From an uncultured Chloroflexota bacterium (GTDB lineage: Bacteria; Chloroflexota; UBA4733), in the NCBI GenBank assembly GCA_937967325.1, contig CALBSQ010000235.1, positions 35,758 through 99,757 of the forward strand: a stretch of DNA of 64,000 bases, written 5' to 3'. Below the pieces are notes generated by a model that had not been told where the DNA came from, made no database searches, and saw nothing but the letters and a program-made list of their open reading frames with translations. Position 1 is the first letter of the stretch. Every line of letters begins with the position of its first letter. Both the position numbers and the translations under genes were made by a program. This document shows, in pieces, positions 26,590 through 34,729 of this stretch.

Positions 26590-27102
26590 CTAAGGGTCCG
26601 CCGCCGCCCGCCACGCCATCCGCACGTCCGGTGGCCGTAGCAGCGTTTGCATCACGACGCAATACTGCTCCGTCTTCTCTCGCAGCGCTCGGAGCTGTTC
26701 CTCGGACGCGGTGGGGGCGACCACGTCGAAGCTCACGCGGATGGCCTGCAAGCCGACTGGGACATCCCTGGCGATGCCCAGCGTGCCGCGCAGGTCGAGG
26801 TCGCCCTCGACGTCGACGGAAATACGCTCCGTCGCGATGCCCATCGCCGTCGCCACCATCTGGCAGGTGATCTGGGCGCAGGCTGCCAGGGCGCCGAGCA
26901 GGAGGTCGCCCGAGCAGGCGCTGGCCCCCGAGCCGCCAACGCCCGCGTGGGCCTCGGCCTGGTAGACGGCGCGGCCGATGTCTACGGAGCAGGAAATAGG
27001 CGTGTCCATCTCGCTGCCGCGCGCGCGCAAGGTGATGCGCGAAGACTCGGGATCGGCGCGGTAGCGGTCCTTCAGCGGCCGCTGCATCGACCGAAGGTCC
27101 AT
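26590..27102 (-). CDS. OsmC family protein
   Basis: 170 residues with the OsmC/Ohr fold pattern: a basic N terminus, a beta meander (ITLRARGSEMDTPISC), then GASACSGDLLLGALAACAQI with the family cysteines on the central helix, and VEGDLDLRGTLGI. OsmC/Ohr proteins reduce organic hydroperoxides using two cysteines; the spacing here is closer to the YhfA-like branch than to Ohr, so peroxidase activity is likely but not certain. It sits 26 bp downstream of the tyrosyl-tRNA synthetase on the same strand. Confidence 0.85.
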   Translation of the reverse strand: MDLRSMQRPLKDRYRADPESSRITLRARGSEMDTPISCSVDIGRAVYQAEAHAGVGGSGASACSGDLLLGALAACAQITCQMVATAMGIATERISVDVEGDLDLRGTLGIARDVPVGLQAIRVSFDVVAPTASEEQLRALREKTEQYCVVMQTLLRPPDVRMAWRAAADP

Positions 27103-27128
27103 GGCGATTTCCTTCCCTATCGGTATCG

Positions 27129-29054
27129 TCAGGTCGCGGCCAATCCCACTGCCACTTGCAATCTCGCCCAGCCGCTCTTGCCGACGCGCAGCACCATGCC
27201 ATCGACCGGCGTGATCTCGGTGTGAGGAGCGGTGACGCGAGTGCCGTCGACTTCCACGCCCCCTTGCTCGATCAGCCGCCGTGCCGCCGACTTGTTCGCG
27301 GCCAGACCAACCTCATAGATGAGGTCGGCCATTCGTCGAGGGCCGGACCCGACGAGCACGACGGGCAATTCGGCGGGCCGCTCGTGCCTACGAACTTCGC
27401 GCTCGAACTCCCGCTCCGCCTGGCGCGCCGCGTCCGCGTCGTGGAACTGGGTGACCATCTGACGGGCCAGTCTGGCCTTGGCGTCGCGCGGGTTGAGTCG
27501 ATCGCTCTCCAACTCCTCGGCCAGCCGGCGAATCTCGGGCAGGGGCACGGACGTGCAGGTCTCGAAGTAGGTCAGGATCAGCTCATCGGGGAGGCGCATG
27601 AGCGCGAAGTACTGCTCGCGAGGCGCATCGAGCACGTTGACCACGTTGCCGGCGCTGGTGGACATCTTCTCGCCGTTGGTACCGGGGATCAACGGCCCGG
27701 TCATCACGGTTTGCGGCTGCTGCCCCGCCCGCTCTTGCAGCACGCGGCCGGCCAGCATGTTAAAGAGCTGATCGGTGCCGCCCAGCTCGACGTCGCTGCG
27801 CAAGACGACGGAGTCGTGTCCCTGCATCAGGGGGTAGAGGAATTCGTGCAGATAGATCGGTTTGCCGGCGACGTAGCGATCGTGGAAGTTCTCCCGCTCG
27901 ATCATCTGCTGCACCGTGAAGTTGGCGGCCAGCTCGATGACCTGCGCGAAGGTCAGGCCAGCCAGCCAGTCGGCGTTGTAGACGACTTCCGTCTTGCTTA
28001 TGTCAATGATACGCCCGGCCTGCTCCACGTAGCGCTGCATGTTGGAATGTACTTCAGCGGCGGTGAGCTGCCGCCGATAGGCCGTCTTATCGGACGGGTC
28101 GCCCAGCATCCCGGTGAAGCTTCCCACCAGGAACTGGACGGAGTGGCCGAGCTCCTGGAACTGGCGCAGCTTGAACAGACGGGTGGCCCGGCCGACGTGC
28201 AGCAACGGTCCCGTGGGATCGATGCCAAGCTTCACCTTGAGTCGTTCGCCGTTGCGCAAGCGCGGCTCTATCTCCTCGCGCTTGATCAGATCGACCACGC
28301 CCCGGCCCAGCAGCTCGTCGATCGCGTCGCCGCCCGGCCGCACCCGACTGATCAGTGGGAAGCGCAGCAGCGTGCAGCACGGCTGCTCCCTGCCAACCAG
28401 CGCCATCCTGGTCACGGCGCCAAGGTGCTGGCGCAGCAATGCCGCCAGCTCCTCCATGGCGGCCCGGACATACTCGTCGGTGGCGCCCACAATACCGTCA
28501 ATAGGAAAGAAGAGCGTCCGCGAGTCCGGCTCGACGCGGCCGCGACGGCTCTGCCGGGAAATCCACCAGCGCGTCCGGACATCCCGGGCAACCGCATAGA
28601 CCGGTTCCCCGGGTGTCACGGGTTCCGGCTGCTCGCTGCCGTAGGGGAGGAACGTATCGCCGGCATGTGCCAGTCGAACCGTTATGTCACCTTGGACCTG
28701 ATCGAGGTCGTGCGCGCCCAGCGACAAGCCGTGGCGCAGCGCGACCGCGTTGGCGAGGTCGATCGCGGGATTGACCGACGGCAACGACTCGCCCTGGCGG
28801 ACGCGCGCCAACAACCGCTCGACCGCCGGCGGATGCTGGCTCGGGTCGATGCCGAGCTGCGCCTGCGCCTGCCGCCACAGCTCGAGGGAGCGGCTGTCCT
28901 CCGGCTGCTCGCGCCGCCACGCTTCCCCCTGCCGCAGCTCTCCGAGCGCAGCCTCGGCCCCGCCAGGGCCATTGTCGAGCTGTCGAGCGACCACGATGCC
29001 GACGATGTAGTCGGGCCGGCGATCCAGCAGCTCAGTCGCGATTGAAAACCTCAC
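27129..29054 (-). CDS. tyrS: Tyrosyl-tRNA synthetase fused to an N-terminal B3/4 (PheT-type) domain
   Basis: A single frame of 641 residues. Residues 1-225 are a B3/4 domain like that of the PheRS beta chain: IVGIVVARQLDNG, a VNPAIDLANAVALRHGLS block and FFPIDGIVGATDEYV. After a linker of about 20 residues the class I TyrRS begins: KLGIDPTGPLLHVGRA (HIGH analog HVGR, about 285), the tyrosine pocket VELGGTDQLFN, KMSTS (about 463), and a C-terminal S4 RNA-binding domain (ANKSAARRLIEQGGVEV). TyrRS charges tRNA-Tyr; B3/4 domains in PheRS hydrolyse Tyr-tRNA-Phe, so the pairing is unexpected. The start is a GTG at 29054 with GGGAG 8 bases upstream (TTG 29057 also possible). The join could instead be a recent merger of two adjacent genes; internal starts near residue 218 exist. 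Confidence 0.85.
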   Translation of the reverse strand: MRFSIATELLDRRPDYIVGIVVARQLDNGPGGAEAALGELRQGEAWRREQPEDSRSLELWRQAQAQLGIDPSQHPPAVERLLARVRQGESLPSVNPAIDLANAVALRHGLSLGAHDLDQVQGDITVRLAHAGDTFLPYGSEQPEPVTPGEPVYAVARDVRTRWWISRQSRRGRVEPDSRTLFFPIDGIVGATDEYVRAAMEELAALLRQHLGAVTRMALVGREQPCCTLLRFPLISRVRPGGDAIDELLGRGVVDLIKREEIEPRLRNGERLKVKLGIDPTGPLLHVGRATRLFKLRQFQELGHSVQFLVGSFTGMLGDPSDKTAYRRQLTAAEVHSNMQRYVEQAGRIIDISKTEVVYNADWLAGLTFAQVIELAANFTVQQMIERENFHDRYVAGKPIYLHEFLYPLMQGHDSVVLRSDVELGGTDQLFNMLAGRVLQERAGQQPQTVMTGPLIPGTNGEKMSTSAGNVVNVLDAPREQYFALMRLPDELILTYFETCTSVPLPEIRRLAEELESDRLNPRDAKARLARQMVTQFHDADAARQAEREFEREVRRHERPAELPVVLVGSGPRRMADLIYEVGLAANKSAARRLIEQGGVEVDGTRVTAPHTEITPVDGMVLRVGKSGWARLQVAVGLAAT

Positions 29055-29105
29055 CAAGCGCTCTCCCGCCAGGTAGTGTAACGTGCAAACCGACGCCCTA
29101 CATGG

Positions 29106-29111
29106 TACCCT
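29106..29111 (+). promoter_or_regulatory. Candidate -10 box TACCCT, leaderless start of the vapB-like gene
   Basis: TACCCT ends 6 bp before the ATG at 29118 and no Shine-Dalgarno sequence lies between, so transcription would begin at or next to the start codon. This suggests a leaderless mRNA. The -35 region (GTGCAA at 29083-29088) is weak. Confidence 0.35.
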
Positions 29112-29117
29112 ACGTTC

Positions 29118-29345
29118 ATGAAGAAGACCAGCGTTTACCTGGGCGATGTCGATCTGGAGCGACTACACCGGCTGGTGCGTCGCGAAGGTCGGACTCAGGC
29201 GGAGATCATTCGCGAGGCGATAGCGGCGTACGAAGCGCAACACCTGCCGGACCGTTCTTTTGCTGTTGCCTGCTCGTTCGAGGGCGACGGGACGTCGGTG
29301 GCCGACATGCCAGAGGAAGAGCTGCTGCGGGGGTTTGGCAGTTGA
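29118..29345 (+). CDS. Ribbon-helix-helix antitoxin (VapB-like)
   Basis: 75 residues: KKTSVYLGDVDLERLHRLV is the beta strand and first helix of an RHH domain, and RTQAEIIREAIAAYEAQ the second helix. The acidic C terminus (MPEEELLRGFG) is typical of the toxin-binding tail. Its stop overlaps the toxin start by four bases (TTGA), so the two are coupled. It should repress its own promoter. Confidence 0.85.
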   Translation: MKKTSVYLGDVDLERLHRLVRREGRTQAEIIREAIAAYEAQHLPDRSFAVACSFEGDGTSVADMPEEELLRGFGS

Positions 29346-29764
29346 CCGCCATTGTTGACACAGCGCCCGTGGTTGCCCTCGCCGACGCCCGCGATCCGCG
29401 CCATCGGATGGTACGGACTGTCCTTGACGACGAGGCTGGCCCGCTCGTCATTCCTGCTCCGGTCACGGCCGAGATTGACTACCTGCTCCGGCAACGAGGA
29501 GGACCACAGGCCGCGCGAAGGTTCCTCGAGGATCTCACGGAGGGTCGCTTTCAAGTCGAAGGGCTGACCCGAGAGGAGCACGGCCTCGCCCTGGCGCTCC
29601 ACGACCGCTACGCCGCGCTCGACCTCGGCCTCGCCGACCTCTCGGTCGTCGTCCTGGCGTATCGCCATCGGACGCGCCGGCTCGTCACCTTCGATCAGCG
29701 CGACTTTCGCGCGCTCACGCCTTTGCAGGGCGGCGCCTTCATACTGCTTGCCGCCGATGCGTAG
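29342..29764 (+). CDS. PIN-domain toxin (VapC-like RNase)
   Basis: 140 residues from a TTG overlapping the antitoxin stop. PIN active-site acids are visible: AIVDTAPVVALAD, PVTAEIDYLL, LGLADLSVVVLA and VTFDQRDF. VapC toxins cleave tRNA or rRNA and are inhibited by the upstream RHH protein. Length and motif order are normal, so the pair looks intact. Confidence 0.87.
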   Translation: MTAIVDTAPVVALADARDPRHRMVRTVLDDEAGPLVIPAPVTAEIDYLLRQRGGPQAARRFLEDLTEGRFQVEGLTREEHGLALALHDRYAALDLGLADLSVVVLAYRHRTRRLVTFDQRDFRALTPLQGGAFILLAADA

Positions 29765-29839
29765 GCGCTGACGGCTGATTCGGAGCTGCGTCCCAGCGCG
29801 AGCGGGTGGCGCACCCCGTGCCGCCCGGGACCGTCCCTG

Positions 29840-29845
29840 TATACT
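29840..29845 (+). promoter_or_regulatory. Candidate -10 box TATACT upstream of the Panacea gene
   Basis: TATACT sits 23 bp before the ATG at 29869, whose GGAGG lies in between. No convincing -35 box. Confidence 0.35.
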
Positions 29846-29868
29846 GTGATCCGGCGATGGAGGTGGCT

Positions 29869-30405
29869 ATGCTGGACTTGCAGAAGTACCGGCATGCCAT
29901 CCTGCAATTACTTCGATGCGGGGATGGCGAGCACCTGGGGAACACCGAGCTCCTCATACTGCTGTACTATCTCGACTTCGATCACTTCGAGCAACATGAT
30001 GCCCCGGTTACCGGGGACAGCTATCTGAAGCTACCCAGCGGACCGGCGCCGGCGCATGCGGACTCGGTCCTGCGTGACATGGAGCGGGAGGGGCTCATCC
30101 GGTCGGCGACTCGGGGTCCAGCCTGCCCCGGACCTTGCTACACGGCGCTGGTCGGGGCCGACCTTTCCGCATTCTCCCCGTCGGAGCAGGCAGTGCTCGC
30201 CGCGGTTTGCGAGCGCTGGCGCCATGCTTCACCTCAAGCGATCGCCGAAGCGAGCCGGCAGGACGCGCCTTGGATAGCGGCAGCCGATGGTGATGAGATG
30301 CCGTACGTCTACTCCTACTATCGCAACCAGTACCACGAACTGGAGACCCGCGACGAGGAAGGCGGCTACCTCAGCCCCGATGACCTTGTCCCCATTGCCG
30401 AATGA
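29869..30405 (+). CDS. Panacea-domain (DUF4065/SocA-like) antitoxin
   Basis: 178 residues: KYRHAILQLLRCGDGEHLG and ELLILLYYLDFDHFEQH, then YLKLPSGPAPAHADSVLRDMEREGL. This is the helix-rich Panacea/SocA antitoxin fold, with the Y-x-K-L-P-x-G-P-x-P block diagnostic. Panacea domains neutralise many unrelated toxins by direct contact. The start at 29869 has GGAGG at 5-nt spacing; an ATG at 29857 is possible. The stop overlaps the next ATG by four bases, marking the partner gene. Confidence 0.8.
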   Translation: MLDLQKYRHAILQLLRCGDGEHLGNTELLILLYYLDFDHFEQHDAPVTGDSYLKLPSGPAPAHADSVLRDMEREGLIRSATRGPACPGPCYTALVGADLSAFSPSEQAVLAAVCERWRHASPQAIAEASRQDAPWIAAADGDEMPYVYSYYRNQYHELETRDEEGGYLSPDDLVPIAE

Positions 30406-30740
30406 GGACGCTGCCGGCGTTCGACGCCGACATGGACACGTTGGCCCGCAAGTATCGGAGCGTCCGCCTGGATATCGAGGCATTCGTCCGGCTGCTCGAC
30501 AGCGACCCGCGGAAATTCCGCGGTGACCGCGTGTCAGGTTTCGTCCCCCACGAGGTCTACAAGGCGCGGGTGATGAGCCGTGACTTGCAAAAAGGCAAGA
30601 GCGGCGGCTGGCGGGTCATATTGGAGCACAGCGACGACGAGTACGTCCTCGTGCATTGCTACTCGCACAGCGGAAGCAGTCAGTCCGGGCGTAGTGAGTC
30701 AGCGTTGCGTGAGGAGATTCGGCACCGCTTGGGCAGCTAA
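30402..30740 (+). CDS. RelE/ParE-superfamily toxin
   Basis: 112 residues with the RelE-type pattern: LARKYRSVRLDIEAFVRLL (N-terminal helices), VSGFVPHEVYKARVMSRDLQ and KGKSGGWRVILEHSDDEYVL (central sheet), then a short C-terminal helix. The basic residues in the sheet match the active-site face of ribosome-dependent mRNases. Coupling by a 4-nt overlap to a Panacea antitoxin makes this a bipartite toxin-antitoxin module. Confidence 0.78.
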   Translation: MRTLPAFDADMDTLARKYRSVRLDIEAFVRLLDSDPRKFRGDRVSGFVPHEVYKARVMSRDLQKGKSGGWRVILEHSDDEYVLVHCYSHSGSSQSGRSESALREEIRHRLGS

Positions 30741-30749
30741 GGCCGCACG

Positions 30750-32213
30750 TCACAGCAAGGCCCGCAAGGCCTTGTCGATGGCCGTGCAAGCGGATTTAGC
30801 CTCCTCCGCCACCAGATGCCGGTCGTTGAGCGTCGCCGCCTCCGGGGTGGTGATCTCGTTGGCGATCGCGAGCGCGGCCGACTCCACCGCGTCGCGCACG
30901 TCGGCCACCAGGCCGGGCGGACGTGCCATGCGCAGCGCCGCCAGCGCCGTCGCGGCCGGACCGCCGCCTGCCGCTCGCCGCTCGGCCGCCGAGCGGCTCA
31001 CCGGCCAGTCGTACTGCCCCTGCACGGCCGCTGCCATTCCGAGGGCCGCCCGCACCGCCCGCTCCGGATCCCGCGCCCGCGCGGTCACCGCCAGGCAGGT
31101 CGCGCTGGTGAGCGAGTAGCCGGTCGCCGCCTCTTTGCCACGCGGCGGCAGGACGTAGTCGCTCCCGGTCGCCGGCCCGAGCTGCATCGCGGCGCTGCCG
31201 GTCCAGGCCCCGTTCGACGCCTGGCGCGGACTCACCTGATCGCGATGGACCAAATCAAAGATGAACCGTTGGGCCTCCAAGGCGGCGGGCCGCTCCAACG
31301 CGCATCGCGCCTGGCGACCCGACCCTTCGATCACGTCCCCGCCCGCCTGCCAGACGAATACCGGCAGGCTGTCCGGGGCCGTGGCAAAGTAGCCATATTC
31401 GCCCGGATGCGGGGTAGGGCCCGATGCGAGTAGCGGGTTGGCCGGCGGTGGAGAGGGCGGTGTCAACGTTCTCGCGGCCTTCAACATGTCGTCCCAGGTC
31501 CAGTCGTTGGTAGGCAGGGCAACGGCAGAGTGGCGATAGGCGCCGAAGGCCTGCGCCTCGAAGGCCGCCGGGCGATAGGTCAGGATGAGCGGCCGCACGG
31601 CCAGCGGGATGGCCCAGGTTTGGCCGAGCGCCTGCGTCACGTCCATTGCGCCGGGCCAGGCATCGGCGACGGGACCGGCGGTGGTATCGAGCAAGCGCTG
31701 AATGGGGATCACCAGATGGTGGGCCGCGGCGTAACGGAGCGCGGTGAGGTCGTCGAACAGCACGAGGTCGGGAATGTCCTCGGGCCGGCCGGTGGCCAGG
31801 AGCGCGACGGAGAGGAACCAGGCGGGGATCTTCTCCGGGTCGTGGGTGAACCGGCGCGTGTCCAGGTCGATCGCCTCCGGACAAATGTCGCAGAAGCGAT
31901 TGGAGCGAATAGTCACCAGGCGCAGACGGAGCTGCACTACCGCCGAAGCGCCCGATACCCTCGCCACGGCCTCCGTCAGCGGATTGGGCGGGACAGGGCT
32001 GCCATCGGGAGGACCGAAGATCCCGACGCGTATCTCATCCGGATTGCCCGGACGTGGTGGGAGCGGCGTCGTCTCGGTCATCTGATGCGTGGACAAACCT
32101 GGGCGATCGCATCCCGCCATCGCGCCGGCCAGCATCGGCAGAATTGCGAGCAGGTGTCGTCGCGAGCAGGCGGTTGGGAAGGGCGTCCGTGGTGGCGAGG
32201 AGCAGCGTGCCAT
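30750..32213 (-). CDS. Extracellular solute-binding lipoprotein
   Basis: About 487 residues. The N terminus has basic residues (SRRHLL), a hydrophobic run and LAGAMAGCDRPG, a lipobox ending in the lipidated Cys. The mature part looks like a family 1 sugar-type binding protein: DEIRVGIFGPPDG, IPDLVLFDDLTALRY, ALGQTWAIPLAVRP, WDDMLKAARTLT, VFVWQAGGDVI. It would be a high-affinity receptor of an ABC importer, but no permease or ATPase gene is adjacent. The start at 32213 is preceded by TACAAT 9 bases upstream, suggesting a nearly leaderless message. Confidence 0.7.
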   Translation of the reverse strand: MARCSSPPRTPFPTACSRRHLLAILPMLAGAMAGCDRPGLSTHQMTETTPLPPRPGNPDEIRVGIFGPPDGSPVPPNPLTEAVARVSGASAVVQLRLRLVTIRSNRFCDICPEAIDLDTRRFTHDPEKIPAWFLSVALLATGRPEDIPDLVLFDDLTALRYAAAHHLVIPIQRLLDTTAGPVADAWPGAMDVTQALGQTWAIPLAVRPLILTYRPAAFEAQAFGAYRHSAVALPTNDWTWDDMLKAARTLTPPSPPPANPLLASGPTPHPGEYGYFATAPDSLPVFVWQAGGDVIEGSGRQARCALERPAALEAQRFIFDLVHRDQVSPRQASNGAWTGSAAMQLGPATGSDYVLPPRGKEAATGYSLTSATCLAVTARARDPERAVRAALGMAAAVQGQYDWPVSRSAAERRAAGGGPAATALAALRMARPPGLVADVRDAVESAALAIANEITTPEAATLNDRHLVAEEAKSACTAIDKALRALL

Positions 32214-32258
32214 GGTGCTCGTATTGTACGCTCGCCACGCCGGCCGGCAGCGCACGGG

Positions 32259-32400
32259 TTACCTATCGCTCAGTTCCGTGCTCTGGTCGTCGGGCGTGCG
32301 CGTCACGAGGTACTCCCCCATCGTGCTGCTCGATCCGCTCGCGGGGAATGGCGCCCGAACGGACGATGGTGGGCGGCGCGCGAGTGCGTGTATGATGAGG
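32259..32400 (-). pseudogene. Fragment related to the C-terminal domain of the anti-sigma gene
   Basis: The minus frame ends GEYLVTRTPDDQSTELSD and a stop at 32259. This matches AEYLVTRTPDEQRVQG in the protein encoded at 33281-34182, and the DNA is nearly identical over 32289-32331 versus 33394-33425. The rest of the domain is missing. It is probably a duplicated, decayed copy. Confidence 0.5.
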
Positions 32401-32452
32401 CGGTAGGATACAGGTTCCTGGACCTCTGAGGGGTGCAGGGAGGAGAGGGCAT

Positions 32453-32708
32453 ATGACGACGGCGCACCGCGCGCGCCTACGACGAGGTCGTGAGCTTTTT
32501 CGCCAGCGGCCCGAGTCGCCGGGAGATCAGCACCTTCCGCCTGTCCCAGGAGGCGCTCGCGCGCCTGCGGCAGCTCCTGTTGAAGAAATCCGCGGGTACA
32601 CTCACCGACGATGAAGCCGACGAGCTCGACGGGTGCGTGCATCTGGATCGGTTGCTGCTGCTCATCCGCTCCCGAGCCCTCGAGCAGCCGGCGTCACTTG
32701 GTGCATGA
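32453..32708 (+). pseudogene. Small helical protein paired with HNH gene; start region frameshifted
   Basis: The downstream frame reads AYDEVVSFFASG, EISTFRLSQEALARLRQLL and LTDDEADELDGCVHLDRLL, a small all-helical family often found directly before HNH genes. In that frame no ATG precedes the segment; the only start is GTG 32490, which cuts into the conserved helix. An ATG at 32453 with an excellent AGGAGAGGG lies in another frame that would join after a one-base change in the CGCGCGCG run near 32467-32476. The gene is either frameshifted, mis-sequenced there, or uses GTG 32490. It overlaps the HNH ATG by four bases. Confidence 0.5.
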
Positions 32709-33148
32709 GCGAGGATGTCGGTACTGCCCAGCGGCGCCTGGTGCGAGATCGTGCCCGGCGGTGTTGCGAGTACTGTGGCATGCCCGATAGTGAGCCGGTG
32801 TTCCCGCATGAGCCCGATCACATCATCGCGATCAAGCACGGTGGCCGCACGACGGGCGACAATCTCGCCTATGCCTGCTTCGACTGCAATCGCGCCAAGG
32901 GGAGTGACATCGCCTCGATTGACCCGGAGACTGGCGCCCTCAGGCCGCTATTCTCCCCACGAACACAGGTATGGAGCGAGCACTTCCGCTATAACGGACC
33001 GGTAATCGAAGCGCGTACCGCCGTCGGTCGTGTCACGGTGCGACTCCCGCGGATGAATCTTCCCGTGCGCGTTGCGATACGTGAGAGTCTTATGCGCGCG
33101 GGGCACTACATGTCGCCGGCACCGGAGCCGCCGCCTCCCGACGGATGA
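32705..33148 (+). CDS. HNH endonuclease family protein
   Basis: 147 residues. CCEYCGMP and YACFDCNRAKG provide four zinc cysteines, and PHEPDHIIAIKHGG gives the catalytic His of the HNH fold; the Asn is in GDNLAYAC. The C-terminal 60 residues (QVWSEHFRYNGPVIEARTAVG) form the conserved tail of this single-domain HNH group common in Chloroflexota and cyanobacteria. It is probably a DNA endonuclease of unknown purpose, maybe homing or defence. Translationally coupled to the preceding small gene. Confidence 0.85.
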   Translation: MSEDVGTAQRRLVRDRARRCCEYCGMPDSEPVFPHEPDHIIAIKHGGRTTGDNLAYACFDCNRAKGSDIASIDPETGALRPLFSPRTQVWSEHFRYNGPVIEARTAVGRVTVRLPRMNLPVRVAIRESLMRAGHYMSPAPEPPPPDG

Positions 33149-33280
33149 GTGCGGTACCACGAAGTTGGCATCCGCCACAAGCCAGGGCAGCGCGACGAGG
33201 CTGCAACGTGGCTCGGTTGTTCCATGCGCATATCCTACGTTGGAAGCGGAGGTTCTGGGGCATTCCGCACGCGTCCGCCC

Positions 33281-34182
33281 TCACTGAAGGTGCGCGATGA
33301 AGTCCGCCGCGGCGGGCCAGTCCGCAAAGGGGGAGGAGAAGTGCATAACGGCGAACGTGCTCTCGGTGGCAAACTGGACCCCCTGCACCCGCTGCTCGTC
33401 GGGCGTGCGCGTCACGAGGTACTCCGCCCCAGCGTGCTGCTCGAGCCGCGAGTGGGGATCGGCGCCCAACTGCACGATCTGGAGGGGTTGCCCGGGGTTC
33501 GGGTTGGGCTTCTGCAGCACGCTCAACTTCAGCGTGCCAAACCGATAGATCACTTGCACGCCGGCGGAGGGATTCCCCGTCGGATGCTCGTCGGTCCTTG
33601 CGATCGGCGGATAGTAAAGCGCGCTCAGCAGTTGCGTTTGCGGCTCGCCCACGCTTCGGAGCACATGGAACCCCGCGGCGCGCTGGGCGTCGTCCAAGGA
33701 CATCGCGATCCCCGGCTCCGGCGTACCGGCCTCCATATAGAGCGGCGGCGACGCTCCGGGCAACAGCGGTGCCGGATGCGCGGGCGCTGGACCGTAGATG
33801 ATGCGCTCTTTTGGCACGACCTGCACCTGGAGCGGGCGATCCGCGGGACCACCGCCCAGGCCGTCCCGCCCGTTGCGACCAGCGCCAGGAGGGCCGCGGC
33901 CGCGCCGACGAGCCAGCGCGGCGGCCGGTGCCACAACGGGGCCTGAAGCCGCCCCAGCAGCCGAAGTCGAGCTCGCGCCGGCTCAGCATCCCTCAGCAAG
34001 GTTCGCTCCAACCGGCCCAGGAAGGCGGCAGCTGGAGCCGGTGCATCGTCCAGCGCCTCAAGTTGCTCCAAGGTCGCGACCAAATCAGCGTCCAGCTCAG
34101 TCTCCCCCAGCGGCACGCCCCGGACGACCCGATCCCAATGCACATTGAGCCGGTCGGCCAGTTCGAAGTCATCGAGCGCCAT
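33281..34182 (-). pseudogene. Anti-sigma factor-like membrane protein, single frameshift
   Basis: The first frame (from ATG 34182) gives a cytoplasmic head (FELADRLNVHWDRVVRG) and a transmembrane helix (WLVGAAAALLALVATGGTAW). Just after the helix, near 33845-33860, the sensible frame switches: the outer part reads LQVQVVPKERIIYGP, GIAMSLDDAQRAAGF, VQVIYRFGTLKLSVLQ and AEYLVTRTPDEQRV, ending at 33281. The sum (902 bp) is one base off a multiple of three. The head overlaps the ECF sigma gene by 14 bp, the usual sigma/anti-sigma arrangement. The outer domain resembles the protein at 35132. Either the gene is inactivated or one base is missing in the sequence. Confidence 0.7.
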
Positions 34183-34729
34183 AATGCACCTCCTCTTCCG
34201 TTCGCTCCGCGCGCCACAACGCCCGTAACCGGGCGATGGCCCGCAGTTGCAGCATCTTCACCGAGCCCAGGCTGCGCCCCAGCGCCGCGGCGACCTCGGC
34301 ACCGGCAAGGCCGGCGACGCGGAGCTCCACGCATGCCCGCTGTTCCGGCGTGAGCGCGGCGAGCCACCGCCGGAGTTGTCGAGTCGCCTCCGCGCGCAAC
34401 GCGGTCTCCTCAGGAGTTGGCACGTCGTCCGCTATCTCGAGCGCGGTGTCCAACGGCTGGGTGGGCCGCCGCGACTGGTAGGCATCGGCCACGACGTTCC
34501 GGGCGATGGCAAAGAGCCAGCCCACAAATGAGTTCGTGCGGTAGGTGGGGAGGGCGGCTAGTGCCCTGACGAACACCTGGCTGGTGGCATCCTCGGCGGC
34601 CTCCCGGCTGCCCAGGCGGCGGTAGCAGTAGCGATGGACCGCCGTGACGTAGCGGGTGTACAGGACGGCGAACGCCCGCCGATCCGTTCGCGCCCGCTCG
34701 ACGAGCCGGCGATCGTCCTCGGCGACCAT
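34169..34729 (-). CDS. ECF RNA polymerase sigma factor (sigma-70 family)
   Basis: 186 residues. Region 2: RAFAVLYTRYVTAVHRYCYRR and EDATSQVFVRALAAL, with FVGWLFAIARNVVADAYQ. Region 4: RWLAALTPEQRACVELRVAG and AEVAAALGRSLGSVKMLQLR (helix-turn-helix). It has the normal length and order for ECF sigma factors, which direct polymerase to stress-type promoters and are held by the anti-sigma encoded next. The start is ATG 34729, though the frame stays open upstream. Target promoters may include the MauE/MauD-type operon to its right, but this is inference. Confidence 0.92.
   Translation of the reverse strand: MVAEDDRRLVERARTDRRAFAVLYTRYVTAVHRYCYRRLGSREAAEDATSQVFVRALAALPTYRTNSFVGWLFAIARNVVADAYQSRRPTQPLDTALEIADDVPTPEETALRAEATRQLRRWLAALTPEQRACVELRVAGLAGAEVAAALGRSLGSVKMLQLRAIARLRALWRAERTEEEVHYGAR

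Noticed and set aside
27156..29045. 629-codon plus-strand open frame opposite the B3/4-TyrRS gene
   Set aside because: It lies fully opposite a strongly supported synthetase; its translation is low-complexity with no family motif, as expected of antisense frames in GC-rich genes.
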